From contig JAPFBL010000574.1 of the NCBI GenBank assembly GCA_026182355.1, forward strand, positions 97,031-161,030: 64,000 nt of DNA, given 5' to 3'. Shown in pieces: positions 32,497 through 43,221 of this stretch. The stretch is from Hermatobates lingyangjiaoensis (lineage: Eukaryota; Arthropoda; Insecta; Hemiptera; Hermatobatidae). The position numbers were made by a program, and so were the translations under genes. Numbering within the stretch: position 1 is the stretch's first letter; the number at the start of each line of letters is the position of its first letter. The notes below the pieces were generated by a model. It was given only the letters and a program-made list of their open reading frames with translations. It was not told the DNA's origin and did no database searches.

Positions 32497-32537
32497 TTAT
32501 GTCTATCTCTTTCTGTGTGTTTCCTTCGTTTTGAATT

Positions 32538-32575
<38 letters not shown>

Positions 32576-32578
<3 letters not shown>

Positions 32579-32775
32579 ATGATAAACGAAAAACGGTCCG
32601 GCAGGACAAATAACAATTAAAATAAGCACACCATGATAAACGAAAAACGGTCCGGCAGGACAAATAACAATTAAAATAAGCACACCATGATAAACGAAAA
32701 ACGGTCCGGCAGGACAAATAACAATTAAAATAAGCACACCATGATAAACGAAAAACGGTCCGGCAGGACAAATAA
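32576..32775 (+). repeat. 54-bp tandem repeat, four copies
   Basis: Units start at 32576, 32630, 32684 and 32738. Each carries ACCATGATAAACGAAAAACG and GTCCGGCAGGAC. The period is a multiple of three, so both strands stay open, but no protein is implied. The unit equals the end of the hammerhead element at 54106 (inverse of GTCCTGCCGGACCGTTTTTC). Confidence 0.93.
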
Positions 32776-32877
32776 ATCTCGACTTCCTAGTTCCTTTTTT
32801 ATTTGTCTCCTTTGCGGCAGCACTGCTTTAGCCCTCACCCAGTGAGTTCTTCAGTTGACTGTCGTCCCTCCGTCAAT

Positions 32878-32930
32878 TCACTTCTTCTCCTGAGGACGAC
32901 CGCCATTACGGTCGAAATATTGAAAAGTGA
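32878..32930 (+). ncRNA. Hammerhead-like motif, ATAT family, strong
   Basis: TCACTT-ctt-CTC-CTGAGGA-C, stem II GACCG-ccatta-CGGTC (5 bp), GAA-ATAT-T, GA-a-AAGTGA. Stem I is two-part: GA/TC, an asymmetric internal loop, then AAGTGA/TCACTT. An internal loop in stem I is typical of natural hammerheads, where it contacts loop II. Confidence 0.78.
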
Positions 32931-32966
32931 GTCTTTGTTGTGTTTCTGTTTATGTGTCACTGCTTA

Positions 32967-33022
<56 letters not shown>

Positions 33023-33039
33023 TATATATTTACACTTAA

Positions 33040-33185
33040 AATAAACTGTGACATAGACAGAAACATAACAAAGACTCACTTTTTAATATTTCGACTGCAT
33101 TGGCGGTGAGTAATTGAAAAGTGAGTCTCTGTTATGTTTCTGTCTATGTGTCGCAGTTTATTTTAAGTGTAATCTGTCCCGCCAG
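33040..33185. repeat. Inverted, partly deleted ATAT-family unit
   Basis: Arms with TAAACTGTGACATAGACAGA and its complement. The hammerhead core is incomplete (AATATTTCGACTGCATTGGC). Confidence 0.65.
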
Positions 33186-33261
33186 ACCGGTTTTCGTTTA
33201 TCGTGATATATATATATAAACTAGAATTTAAAAAAGAACACATAGAAAGGAAACCACTGAA

Positions 33262-33310
33262 CTCACTACTATATTTCGATGTCCTCGTCTTCAGGAAAAG
33301 AAGTGAATCA
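33262..33310 (-). ncRNA. Hammerhead-like motif, ATAT family, weak stem II
   Basis: Minus strand: CTGAAGA-C, GA-ggaca-TC, GAA-ATAT-A, GTAGTGAG. The short stem II (2-3 bp) is shared by all copies of this subfamily (49686, 50600, 54798). Confidence 0.58.
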
Positions 33311-33479
33311 CTCCAAAGACTGATAACGACTGACTTGGCGTTCGAACTGAAGCACTCAAACAGTGTAGCCAACTTTCGGAGGAAAGGTAGACAGGGAAGA
33401 TAAAGAGATAAAAGCCAAATAAAAATTAAAAAATGAAAACATTTAACTAAAATAAAATTAAAAGTTGATAACAACTTAA

Positions 33480-34110
33480 AAAAAAAAAAAAATCAACGAT
33501 TGAGGTTAAGCCCAGGAGCCGATCTACCGCCCAGAAGACTAATAAGTGTTTCTTCTGAAGCTCTCAGAGTAACTTTCGAATGTATATATATTTATATATT
33601 TTTATTTAATATTATATTATATAATACAATATTGTAGCAGTACAACCTTTAGTCAGTACCCCCACTACAACCACCCAGCGAGAAGGGAGGGGAAGGAAGT
33701 GAAAAGCCAAATTAAAAAGTAAAAAACGAATAAAAACATAATAACAACATAAAAAATTAAAAGATAAAAATTAAAAAAAAAACTTTTTAAAATAATTATA
33801 ATAATAATTAACGGTTGAGAGTGAGTCCAGGGGAAGAACGAGCAGCAAGCAAGCATATGTATGCTGCCTCAGAAGCTCTTAATGTAACTTTGGTATTAGA
33901 ATCGGAGATCTGATTAGTATTTGAACTATGAAACAGTCATTGAAGCTGAGGCCATGTGAGTTTGAATGGCTATAGGAAGGTTACTACGTTTACTGACTGA
34001 AGCGCTATGACCATTCAGACTATCTGAATGAATGGTAGAAGTATCGAGGGAAGTGACATCTATGGTAACCATAAGAATAGGTGCTCAAGGGTCACTAACG
34101 GTTGTGCTGC
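33480..34110. other. No gene seen
   Basis: AT-rich with two related blocks (GCCCAGGAGCCGATCTACC region at 33505 and GTCCAGGGGAAGAACGAGC at 33825, each preceded by AACGATTGAG/AACGGTTGAG), which suggests a diverged duplication of about 320 bases. Confidence 0.45.
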
Positions 34111-34151
34111 TACTGTTCGTGTTCAGTCGCCGCTCTGCCTTCCTGCGGGAC

Positions 34152-34194
34152 TCTTCGCCTCCTGATGACGACGACGGTCGAAATATAGAAGTAA
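34152..34194 (+). ncRNA. Hammerhead-like motif, ATAT family
   Basis: CTC-CTGATGA-C, GAC-gacg-GTC, GAA-ATAT-A, GAAGTAAG. Upstream block shared with 32400. Confidence 0.62.
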
Positions 34195-34269
34195 GTTATT
34201 TCTGTGTCTATCTGTGTGCTGTCTTCCTTTTAATTGGGTTTTTATTTTAAAGGTCCGCTGGACCGTTTC

Positions 34270-34440
34270 ATTTAATTATATATATATATAGCAGATTCAA
34301 TAATATATAGACCGTTTGATAGAATAGGTGTGCTCTCTAATTAAAATTTTTTTATCCTAGAAAATTGACCAAATCCCGATTACAGAAACACCTATATATA
34401 TATATAATATATATATATATATAATATATATATAAATTTA
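34270..34440. repeat. PLE terminal fragments between (TA)n tracts
   Basis: GCAGATTCAATAATATATAG, ATAGAATAGGTGTGCTCTCT and the partial inverse AAATTGACCAAATCCCGATT are pieces of the 52558-type element. Confidence 0.65.
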
Positions 34441-34849
34441 TATTTAAAAACAGTTAGAAACTCGAATGTTAAACAGATACCAGGAGTGACATTCAATATT
34501 TTGATGACTTTTTTTAAGGTTATCTTCAATAAAGAAAGATGAGACGGAATCCAACTGGACAGCTTAACAGAATATATCCAGATTGGATATAACGAAAACG
34601 AAAAAAATAGTAGGACTAGCTGAAGAAGAATAACAATGGGGGAGAAACAGTAATATAAAGGAAATATTATGTAGATATAATATATATAATATAAAAAATA
34701 TTAAATATGAAGTAATAATATAATCAAATATAAAAAGATAATCTTTTATGTATATGTAATTAAAAAAAATATAAAATAATAATTTAATAATGAAATAATA
34801 TACTATAAAAAATAATATATATATAACTTTATTACTATTATTATGTGAC

Positions 34850-35285
34850 ATGGTTGTTCGGGTATTTCGGGTATTTATGGAAGCCTGGATGTAAAAGACT
34901 AGACGGATGATAGACGATGGTGTGTTGAGACGGAGGTCCAGGAAATAGGCAAGGTTAAGAGGGAGGAGTCTCAGTAAGAAGTGAGACCTACTGAGTCATC
35001 CTTGATATGGCATACAGACAGCCAAAAAGAACCTCATTTGAATGTGGCATGGTTATTGGCGTGTTGATGTGTGTTAGGTGATATTATTGGCGGGGGAGTA
35101 GGGGGAACGGCGACTGCGCGGGGGCGGTAGTCAGTTGGCTTTTGACTGCCGCCTCCGTTGTACCGCCTCCAAAAGCTCGCGCGTTTTTTTTCCCCCCCAC
35201 TCTATCTATCTCTCTCTCTCGCAGTGTGACTTGAACAGCACTACTAGACCACTCTCTCTCTTCTTCCTCTCTCCTCAAGTGAGAA
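34850..35285. promoter_or_regulatory. GC-rich, CpG-containing patch (candidate promoter or exon)
   Basis: This is the only extended GC-rich, CpG-containing and apparently non-repetitive patch in the window (for example GGCGACTGCGCGGGGGCGGT and GCTCGCGCG). It is followed by a pyrimidine-rich tract and by CTCAA then GTGAGAA at about 35274-35284, which could be a splice donor. No TATA box is clear and no coding frame is convincing. It may be the 5' end of a host gene on the plus strand or simply an unusual spacer. Confidence 0.3.
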
Positions 35286-36777
35286 ATCCATCACTTCATA
35301 CCAGTTAGACATAAAATATGTTTAAAAAAAAATAATTATTATTACCTATCAACATTGCTTATTCATTTTTTTTTCTTTACTTCTAAAGTAAAATCCCATA
35401 CCCCCCACCCACCCCCCCGGCCACCCAAAAAACTGAGGTATCAATCATCAATTTTTGTAATTTCATCAGTGCAATCAAACTCTATTTAAAATAATATATA
35501 TATATATATATAATATATATATAATATGACTTTGCACCAAACCCATCGTTAATGAAGCAGTCTTCATTAATTAGAATTCTTCATCAAATGCAATACAACA
35601 TGCATCATTAACCACAAAACTTCTGTAAGTTTTGCAACTAAGCATACTTCACCAATCTTCAAACATTCTTTGCTTTCCCATTAATAAACATATTTGCCTA
35701 CTCTATCTTGAGAATCATTCTAAAGAAATCATCATTCCAGAGCATTTCATCTTCAGTAGAATGATTTAAGCCATAGCGAATTCTTCACTAGAATAGACCT
35801 CCTATTCATCAATCAGCTTATAGTTTACAATACGTTCAATTACACAAATTATCCATTACCATAAATATTTTCATCAATAACAATAAACGATACCTTTGAA
35901 AATAAAATTTCAATAAAATTCTAATAATCTTCATTACTTACATGTAATTACCGCCAAATTCTTGCACTTTTAAAAAAATAAGTATTAATTTAACAAAAAA
36001 AAAAATTATATTAATAATAATGGTTTGCGTATATTAATTTTAAATATAATCCACAAAAAAATATTTTGGTGATTTATTTATATTTCACAAAATATTAATA
36101 TTTATATTGATAGTTATTATTTATTAATAACCACAGTGTCTCCAAATAAATAATTCATAAAAAAAATATCTGTTTTCAACATAACTATTTTTGTATAATT
36201 AACAAAAATATACAATATAGACATCAATATTTTAAAAAAATTAATTACCGATCAACATTTACTTATTCATTTTTTAACTCTAAAATATCAAAAAAAATTT
36301 TTAACTAATTTATAAAAATTTGAATATATTTTTTTATATATAAAAAATAATATTAAAGGAAATAAATATATATATTTTAAAATCCTATCATGTTTTAATG
36401 GTCACTATCCGAATGTTTAAATGATATCTTTCTTCAAGTTGATTGCAGGGGCTGCTATAGATATCTTTAAGAATTGTAACTATGTTCTTATCTACTGTTT
36501 TTCTAAGCTACTTTTTTTCATATAACTTTATATATATTCATATATCTAAAGTTAGGTTTTAAACCTTAGGTTCCTCAGTCATGAGAAACAAAAAAAAAAC
36601 GGTTTTTAATATCTATATTTTTATTTTAATCTTTCATGTAAATGGAAAAATATCAGTGAGTGAGCTACAGTAATTTAGAATATAGATTTATATTTTTCAG
36701 TTTATAGGTTGCAAACTTCAGTATAACATCTAAAAATGTGACTTCGGTTTTTATTTCATGTGTTTATTGTGAAATGT

Positions 36778-36780
<3 letters not shown>
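35286..36780. other. Very AT-rich stretch, no gene seen
   Basis: No frame with a domain. A poly-C/A-rich tract CCCCCCACCCACCCC occurs near 35401, and (TA)n at 35492-35525. Confidence 0.5.
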
Positions 36781-36823
<43 letters not shown>

Positions 36824-36855
36824 TGATCAAACCAAAATATGAAATGAGAAAACAA

Positions 36856-36898
36856 GACTAAGATCTTTCAACCATAACAAGCGGTCTTTGTCAGAGTC
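36856..36898 (-). ncRNA. Hammerhead-like motif, AGATCT family
   Basis: Minus strand, GACT/AGTC stem I, stem II with a mismatch (ACCAT side), GAA-AGATCT-T. Head-to-head partner of 36935. Confidence 0.68.
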
Positions 36899-36934
36899 AA
36901 AGACCCAACTTTGTCAAAAATCAGTTTGGTTTTT

Positions 36935-36977
36935 GACTCTGACGAAGACCGCCTTTTACGGTTGAAAGATCTTAGTC
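36935..36977 (+). ncRNA. Hammerhead-like motif, AGATCT family
   Basis: GACT-CTGACGA-A, GACCG/CGGTT, GAA-AGATCT-T, AGTC. The full tail to TTTCACGTGTTTATGTGAAA follows. Confidence 0.74.
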
Positions 36978-37065
36978 TTATTTTCCCATTTAATATTGTG
37001 GTTTGATCATTGATTGTTCTTTCACGTGTTTATGTGAAATCTTATCTAAAATCGTTGTTTGTTCG

Positions 37066-37119
37066 GAGCGACTCGTTTCTATCCTCCTGATGACCAGGCT
37101 ATCGAAATATAGTAGTGAG
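37066..37119 (+). ncRNA. Degraded hammerhead-like motif, ATAT family
   Basis: CTC-CTGATGA, then CCAGGCTATC without a good stem II, GAA-ATAT-A, GTAGTGAG. Confidence 0.5.
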
Positions 37120-37154
37120 TTTCCGTTTCATTTCTGTGTGTTATATTTGTGAAC

Positions 37155-37198
<44 letters not shown>

Positions 37199-37457
37199 AT
37201 GCATGTGTGTGTTGTGTGTGTGTGTGTGTGTGTGTGTAATCGGGATTTGGTCAATTTTCTAGGTTGACATATCAAACTCTCTATGCTGACGTTTCAGTTT
37301 TATTTAAAACCTTTTTTATAGAGCTACTGGTTTTCATATAATTATATATATATATATATATATATATACATAAGAAATGAGAAAACAATACTAAGATCTT
37401 TCAACCGTAACAAGTGATCTTCGTCAGAATTGGGGTTGAACTCTCGGTTAGGTTTTT

Positions 37458-37500
37458 GACTCTGACGAAGACCGCTTGTTACAGTTGAATGATCTTAGTA
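37458..37500 (+). ncRNA. Hammerhead-like motif, AGATCT family, mutated
   Basis: GACT-CTGACGA-A, GACCG/CAGTT, but the GAA box and palindrome read GAATGATCT, so helix III is damaged. A minus-strand partner with a deletion lies at 37387-37428. Confidence 0.58.
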
Positions 37501-37614
37501 TTTTTTCCAATTTCATATTATAGTTTGATTATTGATTGTTATTTCACGTGTTTATATGAAATCTTGTTTTATATATATATATATATAATTAAAACATAAA
37601 AAAATTGGGTTTTG

Positions 37615-37657
37615 ACTCTAACGAAGATCGCTTGTTACGGTTGAAAGATCTTGGTCT
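37615..37657 (+). ncRNA. Hammerhead-like motif, AGATCT family, mutated core
   Basis: The box reads CTAACGA. Stem II GATCG/CGGTT and GAA-AGATCT-T are present. Stem I 3' strand is GGTC. Confidence 0.55.
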
Positions 37658-37669
37658 TGTTTTTCCAAT

Positions 37670-37720
37670 TCATATTGTAGTTTGATCATATATTATATAT
37701 TTAATATAATATAATATTAA

Positions 37721-37757
<37 letters not shown>

Positions 37758-38080
37758 AATAAACATGAATGTTTCAAATTAAACTAAAGATACACAGTAA
37801 ATTGAAAAAAAGACTTACAGTCTATCTTACTATTTATAGATTGCTTTGAAAAGTTTTTTTAATACAAATTTATATAATTTAAAAATGAAATAATAAAAAA
37901 TTAAAAAAATATAATAAATCATTTTATATTAATGTTTTATATATTATTAAAAAAAAGGCAAAGGAATTATATCAATATGTTTTTTAAAGTAATGAAAGTT
38001 AAATTTGTCGAAATTTAACTAAACTGAACATTTTTTTACGTTTCGACATGTCATTTTGAGGTAAAATGGATAAACCAACA
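37670..38080. other. AT-rich DNA with (TA)n, no gene
   Basis: Long TA/ATT tracts to about 37770, then featureless. Confidence 0.5.
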
Positions 38081-38285
38081 AAAGTCTCCACACAAATGAA
38101 GTTTTATTCAACGCGTTTCGAACACTTTGTGTTCAAGTTGTTTTCACTTGACCAACCCGTCAGTACCACTTCCTTGGTGTCTTCCTGATGATGAACACAA
38201 AGTGTTCGAAAAACTTCATTTGTGTGGAGACTTTTGTTGGTTTATCCATTTTACCTCAGAATGAGTAAATACCACACAATTACGG
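38081..38285. repeat. Inverted pair of ACGCGT-family elements
   Basis: AAAAGTCTCCACACAAATGA and its complement bracket two damaged hammerhead motifs: minus 38109-38133 (CTGA box lost) and plus 38183-38216 (CTGATGA-T, GAACAC/GTGTTC, palindrome lost). The right border GAGTAAATACCACACAATTA resembles the 73-bp array. Confidence 0.75.
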
Positions 38286-39140
38286 ATTGCACAACTAATG
38301 GTTTCGACATGTATTATTAGTGATGCATGTATTCTTTAAGTAATTTTAAATAAATTTATCAATTAAGCTACTTCTCTTTTCATTTAAAATAGTTACGTTT
38401 TTCTATACGTACCCCTTCTACTTAAAGGCGATGTATTATTTTTTTTTAGTGTGTTGTTAGATTAGGGTAAATTATTATATTTTAAGATGAGATTTGTTTA
38501 TGATTATTTAACAGCTCTTCAGCTTCATCGTTAATCGTTTTCTTTCAAAACAAAGTTATATAAACATTTATAAAAAGTTAATAAACTTAATTATAAAATA
38601 TTATTAAGAAGTATTAATTATTATTCTTCTTATTATCAAGTGTTGAAAACTTTGATTTATAATTAAAAGGCAATTAATGTTGTTTTTCTCTGACCTAGAC
38701 AAAATACCTAAACTCACCGTATATTTCAATTTTATAAATTTAATGATTTTTCAATCGAAATAAAATAACTTCTAACTTATTGTCCAATTTAAAAAAAAAC
38801 AGTTTTATCAAATAATTATGGAATTTAAATTAAGATTCCTAAACAAAAATTTAAATTTATAATTTAACCAATTTTTGTTCTTGCTTAGTGTTTTATTAAT
38901 TTCATAAGAATTTCTTGTTTTTTTTATTACATTTTATTAAAAAAAATGTAACTGTAAGTTAAAAATAAATACATGCATATTGTTAATACCACTGAGGTTA
39001 GTATGATTTATATTAGAAATAGGTAAAACCGTCATAAGAATATTCTTCAAAATTTGGATGAAGAAAAGAAGAAATTATTTAGAGACCATGAAAAACTTAT
39101 GAAGAAAATAGCTTCAGCAAAATGTGGAGAACTATTCAAC
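38286..39140. other. AT-rich DNA, no gene seen
   Basis: Nothing recognisable apart from a trace of CACTGAGGTTAGTATGATTT (38992), which also occurs near 47776 beside the ACCGGT motif. Confidence 0.45.
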
Positions 39141-39149
39141 TATATATAT

Positions 39150-39380
39150 ATCTCACATTCAATAATATATCGACCGTTTGATAGAATAGATATCATCAGA
39201 TTAGAGGTTTGATATTCTCTAATCGGGATTTGGCCAATTTTCCAGGATAAAAAATCAAGCTCTCGTTGCCGATGTTTCGGTTTTGTTTAAAACCTTTTTC
39301 ATAGTAAGAAATATAAAAAATATTTACTTACTTCTGCCTATGAAAATTGTCCGAATCCCGATTAGAGAACACACCTATGA
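39150..39380. repeat. Inverted PLE terminal fragment (52558 type)
   Basis: TTCAATAATATATCGACCGT, CTAATCGGGATTTGGCCAAT, then the inverse of AACCGAAACATCGGCAACGA. The right arm is reduced to GAATCCCGATTAGAGAACAC. Confidence 0.7.
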
Positions 39381-39459
39381 TATATATATAACAAGATTTC
39401 ACAATAAATGCGTAAAATAACAATCAATAATGAAACCACAATAAGAAATAGGAAACATA

Positions 39460-39502
39460 GACTAAGATCTTTCAACCGTAACAAGCGGTCTTCTTTAGAG
39501 TC
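39460..39502 (-). ncRNA. Hammerhead-like motif, AGATCT family
   Basis: Minus strand, GACT/AGTC stem I, GACCG/CGGTT, GAA-AGATCT-T, but the box reads CTAAAGA. Confidence 0.62.
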
Positions 39503-39789
39503 AAAAAACCCAACTGAAAAACTATCTAAGAGAGTTGACAGCTAGCGGTGTCTTACTTCTTTAGGAAATAGTAAAAGAACTACTCTAGAGTAAAAAGAAA
39601 AAGTTGACAGCTAGCGGATTTTTTTTTCATTTTTCTTACTGTATTCCTTTGTTTGTTTACCCAAACATTACTCTATGGACATTTGTCCTTTCCTGCACTA
39701 TACACACTTTTAAAATACAACTCTTCCCTCCCACTCTTCTCAACCCCTCACCGTGATATTTCTACATCTAGTGTTTCAGTTGGGTTTTT

Positions 39790-39832
39790 GACTCTGATGA
39801 AGACCGCTTGTTACGGTTGAAAGATCTTAGTC
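39790..39832 (+). ncRNA. Hammerhead-like motif, AGATCT family, intact
   Basis: GACT-CTGATGA-A, GACCG/CGGTT, GAA-AGATCT-T, AGTC. About 290 bases of other sequence separate it from the minus copy at 39460. Confidence 0.75.
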
Positions 39833-39968
39833 TTGTTTTCCCATTTGCTTATTGTGGTTTGATCATTGCTTGTTATTTCACGTGTTTATGTAAAATCTTT
39901 TTATATTCGTATATAATTTTCCTTTTTTATCAAGGTTTGGTGTAGTGTCAAACAGTAAAACACATTTA

Positions 39969-40006
39969 AGCCAACGTTTCGTCTACATTTCTAGATATCT
40001 TCAAAC
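39969..40006 (-). ncRNA. Hammerhead-like motif, ACGT family
   Basis: Minus strand: TTGAAGA-TA, stem II TCTA-gaaatg-TAGA, C, GAA-ACGT-T, GGC. The box starts with T instead of C. Confidence 0.55.
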
Positions 40007-40610
40007 TTGGTAATTTCTTATTATGTATTGGTATATATATATAAGGAATACATTTTTTTTTTCAATTTCAATTAGAACTTGAAAACTTTACTAAATCAAC
40101 ATGTAATTATCATTAAAAATGAGATTTGATCTTTCCTAAGGACAAGTCATTTTAATGATTTGAAAATTCATTTAAAATCATAATGATTTTCATTTTGATA
40201 ATGAAATAATAATGAGAAAGTCTAAGAGAAAAGTATTTTTTTTTACACTAACGAGAATGTTTAATAACAGAAATACGTCAATGTTTTTTTAAAAAAAAAA
40301 TTCTTTTTTAACAATTTAAAATGTAAACTAAAATGTTTCAACCAATATCGGTATTTCACAGAACATCAATCATAATGCAGTAATTGATAATGAATCAGCT
40401 ATAAAAATGTATGTAAAATGGAAGAAGTAAAAAGGTTAGGAAATAGGAATAACTGTTGTCATCTAGTTCTCCCTCCACCCCCCACCCACAACACCTTTAG
40501 TCTTTTCTATAAAACCTTTTCACCTCCGGCTTTTAAGAAAATTTTTTTTTCATTTACTTTATTAGTATTTAAATATTTCAACCAAAAGAACTCATTTATA
40601 TGACTACTAA
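40007..40610. other. AT-rich DNA, no gene seen
   Basis: A C-rich patch (CCCTCCACCCCCCACCCAC) near 40468. Otherwise featureless. Confidence 0.45.
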
Positions 40611-40781
40611 TTTTTATTTATTAACTCTTAAATTTAAGAGCATTTTGTACATTGCTATATATAAAGTACTTAGAGTTATTGTAGTTGATCTAAGTGGTAG
40701 ATCAACTACAATAACTCTAAGTACATTACATGTATCATAATATATATAAAATATATATATATAAAATATATATATATATAT

Positions 40782-40910
40782 ATATTTGAATTTGATAGCA
40801 AATTCTGCATTCACGATTTTCTTACTTATAGCTTTTATTTTTCTTACAATTTTCTTTGTAAGAAAAATAAAAGCAGGTGATAATTGCCAAAGCAAACTAG
40901 CATAAGACAT
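40782..40910 (-). pseudogene. PLE ORF N-terminal tag
   Basis: Minus frame: MSYASLLWQLSPAFIFLTKK, IVRKIKAISKKIVNAEFAIK, FKY, then (TA)n. Strongly like the segments at 27133 (LWQLQPEERKIARRIEA) and 41390 (KKIVNAESAIKFNN). A small inverted repeat GTAGTTGATCTAAGTGGTAG lies beside it at 40680-40720. Confidence 0.55.
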
Positions 40911-40989
40911 TCAGAAGGCTGAAACACTAAATAAACACTTCTCTGGGGATAACTATATTTAATTGATCACTACACTAGATTAAACTAAC

Positions 40990-41028
40990 ATAACAAGCTT
41001 TCGGGCCGCATGGGTCATCGCCAGGTTC
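40990..41028 (-). ncRNA. Hammerhead-like motif, AGCT family, degraded
   Basis: Minus strand: GAAC-CTGGCGA-T, poor stem II, GAA-AGCT-T, GTTATG. Stem I AAC/GTT pairs, but CTGGCGA has lost one core A. Confidence 0.5.
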
Positions 41029-41187
41029 TTAAACTACTTATATTAACTAAATATACATATTACTAACAACTTTGGCGTTTAAATGCTAACTGAACACTGC
41101 TATTCTGTCGAAGTGAAAGTTGGTGGTTGGGATGGAGTAGGGGTGAGTGCGGGTCAACAAAAAACTTACGGCCCTTCAACCGTAATT

Positions 41188-41402
41188 GTAAGAAAATCGT
41201 GATGCAGAATCTGTTATCAAATTCAATAAGTAAGAAAATCGTGAATGCAGAATCTGTTATCAAATTCAATAAGTAAGAAAATCGTGAATGCAGAATCTGT
41301 TATCAAATTCAATAAGTAAGAAAATCGTGAATGCAGAATCTGTTATCAAATTCAATAAGTAAGAAAATCGTGAATGCAGAATCTGCTATCAAATTCAATA
41401 AT
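41188..41402 (+). repeat. 43-bp tandem repeat, about five copies, in PLE N-terminus
   Basis: Unit contains AAGTAAGAAAATCGTGAATG and CAGAATCTGTTATCAAATTC. Each unit translates as SKKIVNAES(V/A)IKFN, but 43 is not a multiple of three, so only one unit can be in frame. Confidence 0.9.
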
Positions 41403-41450
41403 ACATGCTTGAAAGAGGACTTGCTGCCGAAATACACTAATAATATTATA
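41360..41450 (+). pseudogene. PLE ORF N-terminal tag
   Basis: The last repeat unit continues in frame: KKIVNAESAIKFNNTC, LKEDLLPKYTNN. The block C-x-x-E-x-LLPKYTN is the same as at 30145 and 49225. Confidence 0.6.
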
Positions 41451-41572
41451 TGCATACTTTGTTGAACACGACAGAGTAGTTCCTGTCTATGAGCTTCTTC
41501 TCAAGAACTTCGACTTGCCTAAAAACAGCTTTTTCTTGTTAGAACAACGGTTAAGATAGTCAGCAATTGTAG

Positions 41573-41612
41573 TCGACGCGTTTCGATCACTTTCTGTAGT
41601 CATCTTCAGGAC
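41573..41612 (-). ncRNA. Hammerhead-like motif, ACGCGT palindrome, second type
   Basis: Minus strand: GTC-CTGAAGA-T, irregular stem II (GACTACAG...GTGATC), GAA-ACGCGT-C, GAC. Stem I GTC/GAC is perfect. The stem II sequence is unrelated to the GAACAC type, so this palindrome arose in, or moved to, a different family. Confidence 0.6.
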
Positions 41613-41859
41613 ATCTATCCGGGAGCAGCAGCAGCAGCAGGTTAAGTGACTCCCTGATGAGAGCGACATCTAGCAGTCCCGAGCTCTAAAAGAACTCTCT
41701 TCTGCTTCCTTGTTATTCCTGTTAAAGTATCGGAGTTGATATGTTCAATTATTACGTTTTATTAGTTCTAAATATCTATTTCACGTTGTATTGCGACTCT
41801 GTTATCAGTAGATCTTTAATTAATTGGTTTTCAGATGTTTGGTTCCATGTGCACTCTTG

Positions 41860-42770
41860 TATTCAGACATGATCTATATATTTGATTAGTCCTTCAGTTG
41901 ATAATTCTTTTCTAATATGCTTGTTGGTGAGAAACCTAGGAGCACCCGTTATGAACCTCAGAGTCCTGTTCTGCATTGCTGCAAGCTTTTTCAAAGTGTC
42001 TTTGTCTAAGTATTGTATCTAGGATGGACATGCGTAAGTCAATATTGGTCTGATTAGGACTTTGTACAGCAGTACTTTTGTTATAAGTGGAAGCCTGGAT
42101 TTATCATTTATCAGATGGTAGATCCTACTTCGTATAGCATGTGCCTTACCTAGAACACTGTTAATATGATTTTTGAAATTTGGTCGTCTGTCCAGAGTAA
42201 TACCTAAGTAGCGTATGGTTGAAGTTGGCTTTATAGTTAGTCCGTGAATAGTGATTTTAGACAGTTTAGTTTCATTTGGTTTGCCTGTCACAGCTAGAAG
42301 TTGGCATTTTTGAGGATTTATAGTCAATTTATTTTCGTCTAACCAGTTAACTGTCTAATTAGTTAGAGTTTGAAGTAATTTGGAGGCTTGTCTACGTCTT
42401 TTTGTCCCTACAGCGAGTATGTAATCAGCATACAGACCTATTAGCCTATCGTGAGTAGTATAGTACAGTCATCAAATGTCGGAAAATCAACCATGTAAAT
42501 ATTACGTAGTAAGGGACCAAGTATGGATCCTTGGGGCACTCCTGTTGTGATTTTATTTAGTACAGATCTTGAATTATTAATTTTAACATAAAAATGTCTG
42601 TCAGATAAGTAGTTTAGAATTAATGGGGGGATCCAGTCGGGAATGTCAAGTCTATAGAGTTTATTAATTAAAATGTTGTGATGTACCGTGTCGAATGCCT
42701 TAGTTAGGTCAAGGGAAAGTGCCAAGTTTGTCATATTAAATGAATTATTAATATTAAACATATAATCTAC
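41860..42770 (-). pseudogene. Jockey-type LINE reverse transcriptase, broken
   Basis: The minus strand encodes the fingers/palm and thumb of a non-LTR reverse transcriptase. ALSLDLTKAFDTVHHNILIN is the palm A motif with catalytic Asp. TTGVPQGSILGPLL is the B motif. GLYADYILAVGTKRRRQASK carries the catalytic box as YADY instead of YADD. Next come KLTINPQKCQLLA, IRYLGITLDRRPNFKNHINS, LIRPILTYACPS and, after a stop, MQNRTLRFITGAPRFLTNKH. This order and the last motifs are those of the jockey clade. There are stop codons after TLTN and after YACPS and a frameshift before GLYADY. The endonuclease and ORF1 are missing, as is usual for 5'-truncated LINEs. The upstream border near 42770 meets a small inverted repeat (ATCTACCGTCTTACC). 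Confidence 0.92.
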
Positions 42771-42960
42771 CGTCTTACCGACGAGAGCTACGGCAGTAAT
42801 GTACGAGGTAAGACGGTAGATTATATGTTTAATATTAATAATACTAACCTCTGTGGTAATGATGAAATGCATGAATTTAAATGAATTACCTAAGAACTGA
42901 GTGACTTGATGATCAAACCATAATATGAAATGGGGGAAAAAAAGACTAAGATATGGGTAA
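42771..42960. repeat. PLE-type junction fragments
   Basis: GCTACGGCAGTAATGTACGA with GGTAAGACGGTAGATTATAT is the same text as downstream of the ACCGGT motif at 11680. A short AGATCT-family remnant (TGATCAAACCATAATATGAA) follows at 42910. Confidence 0.55.
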
Positions 42961-43221
42961 CATATAATATTTAGAGATATACTTGACTGTATAGAACCCT
43001 ACCTTTCATTCATTCCTCAGAAATAATAACGAGCCACAAATAACCCTCTTCACTCCACGAAACTCACCTTTTTGACTGACGGTGCAAACTCGACAATTAT
43101 TCTGTTCATGTTTTCCAACAAGATGGAATTACACAAACAGTCGCAAGTTTTCCCGCATGCCATGCACAATAAGTGCAGTGTGAGTCCTCCTAGTCATAGA
43201 ACTAGTAACAAATAGAATTTG

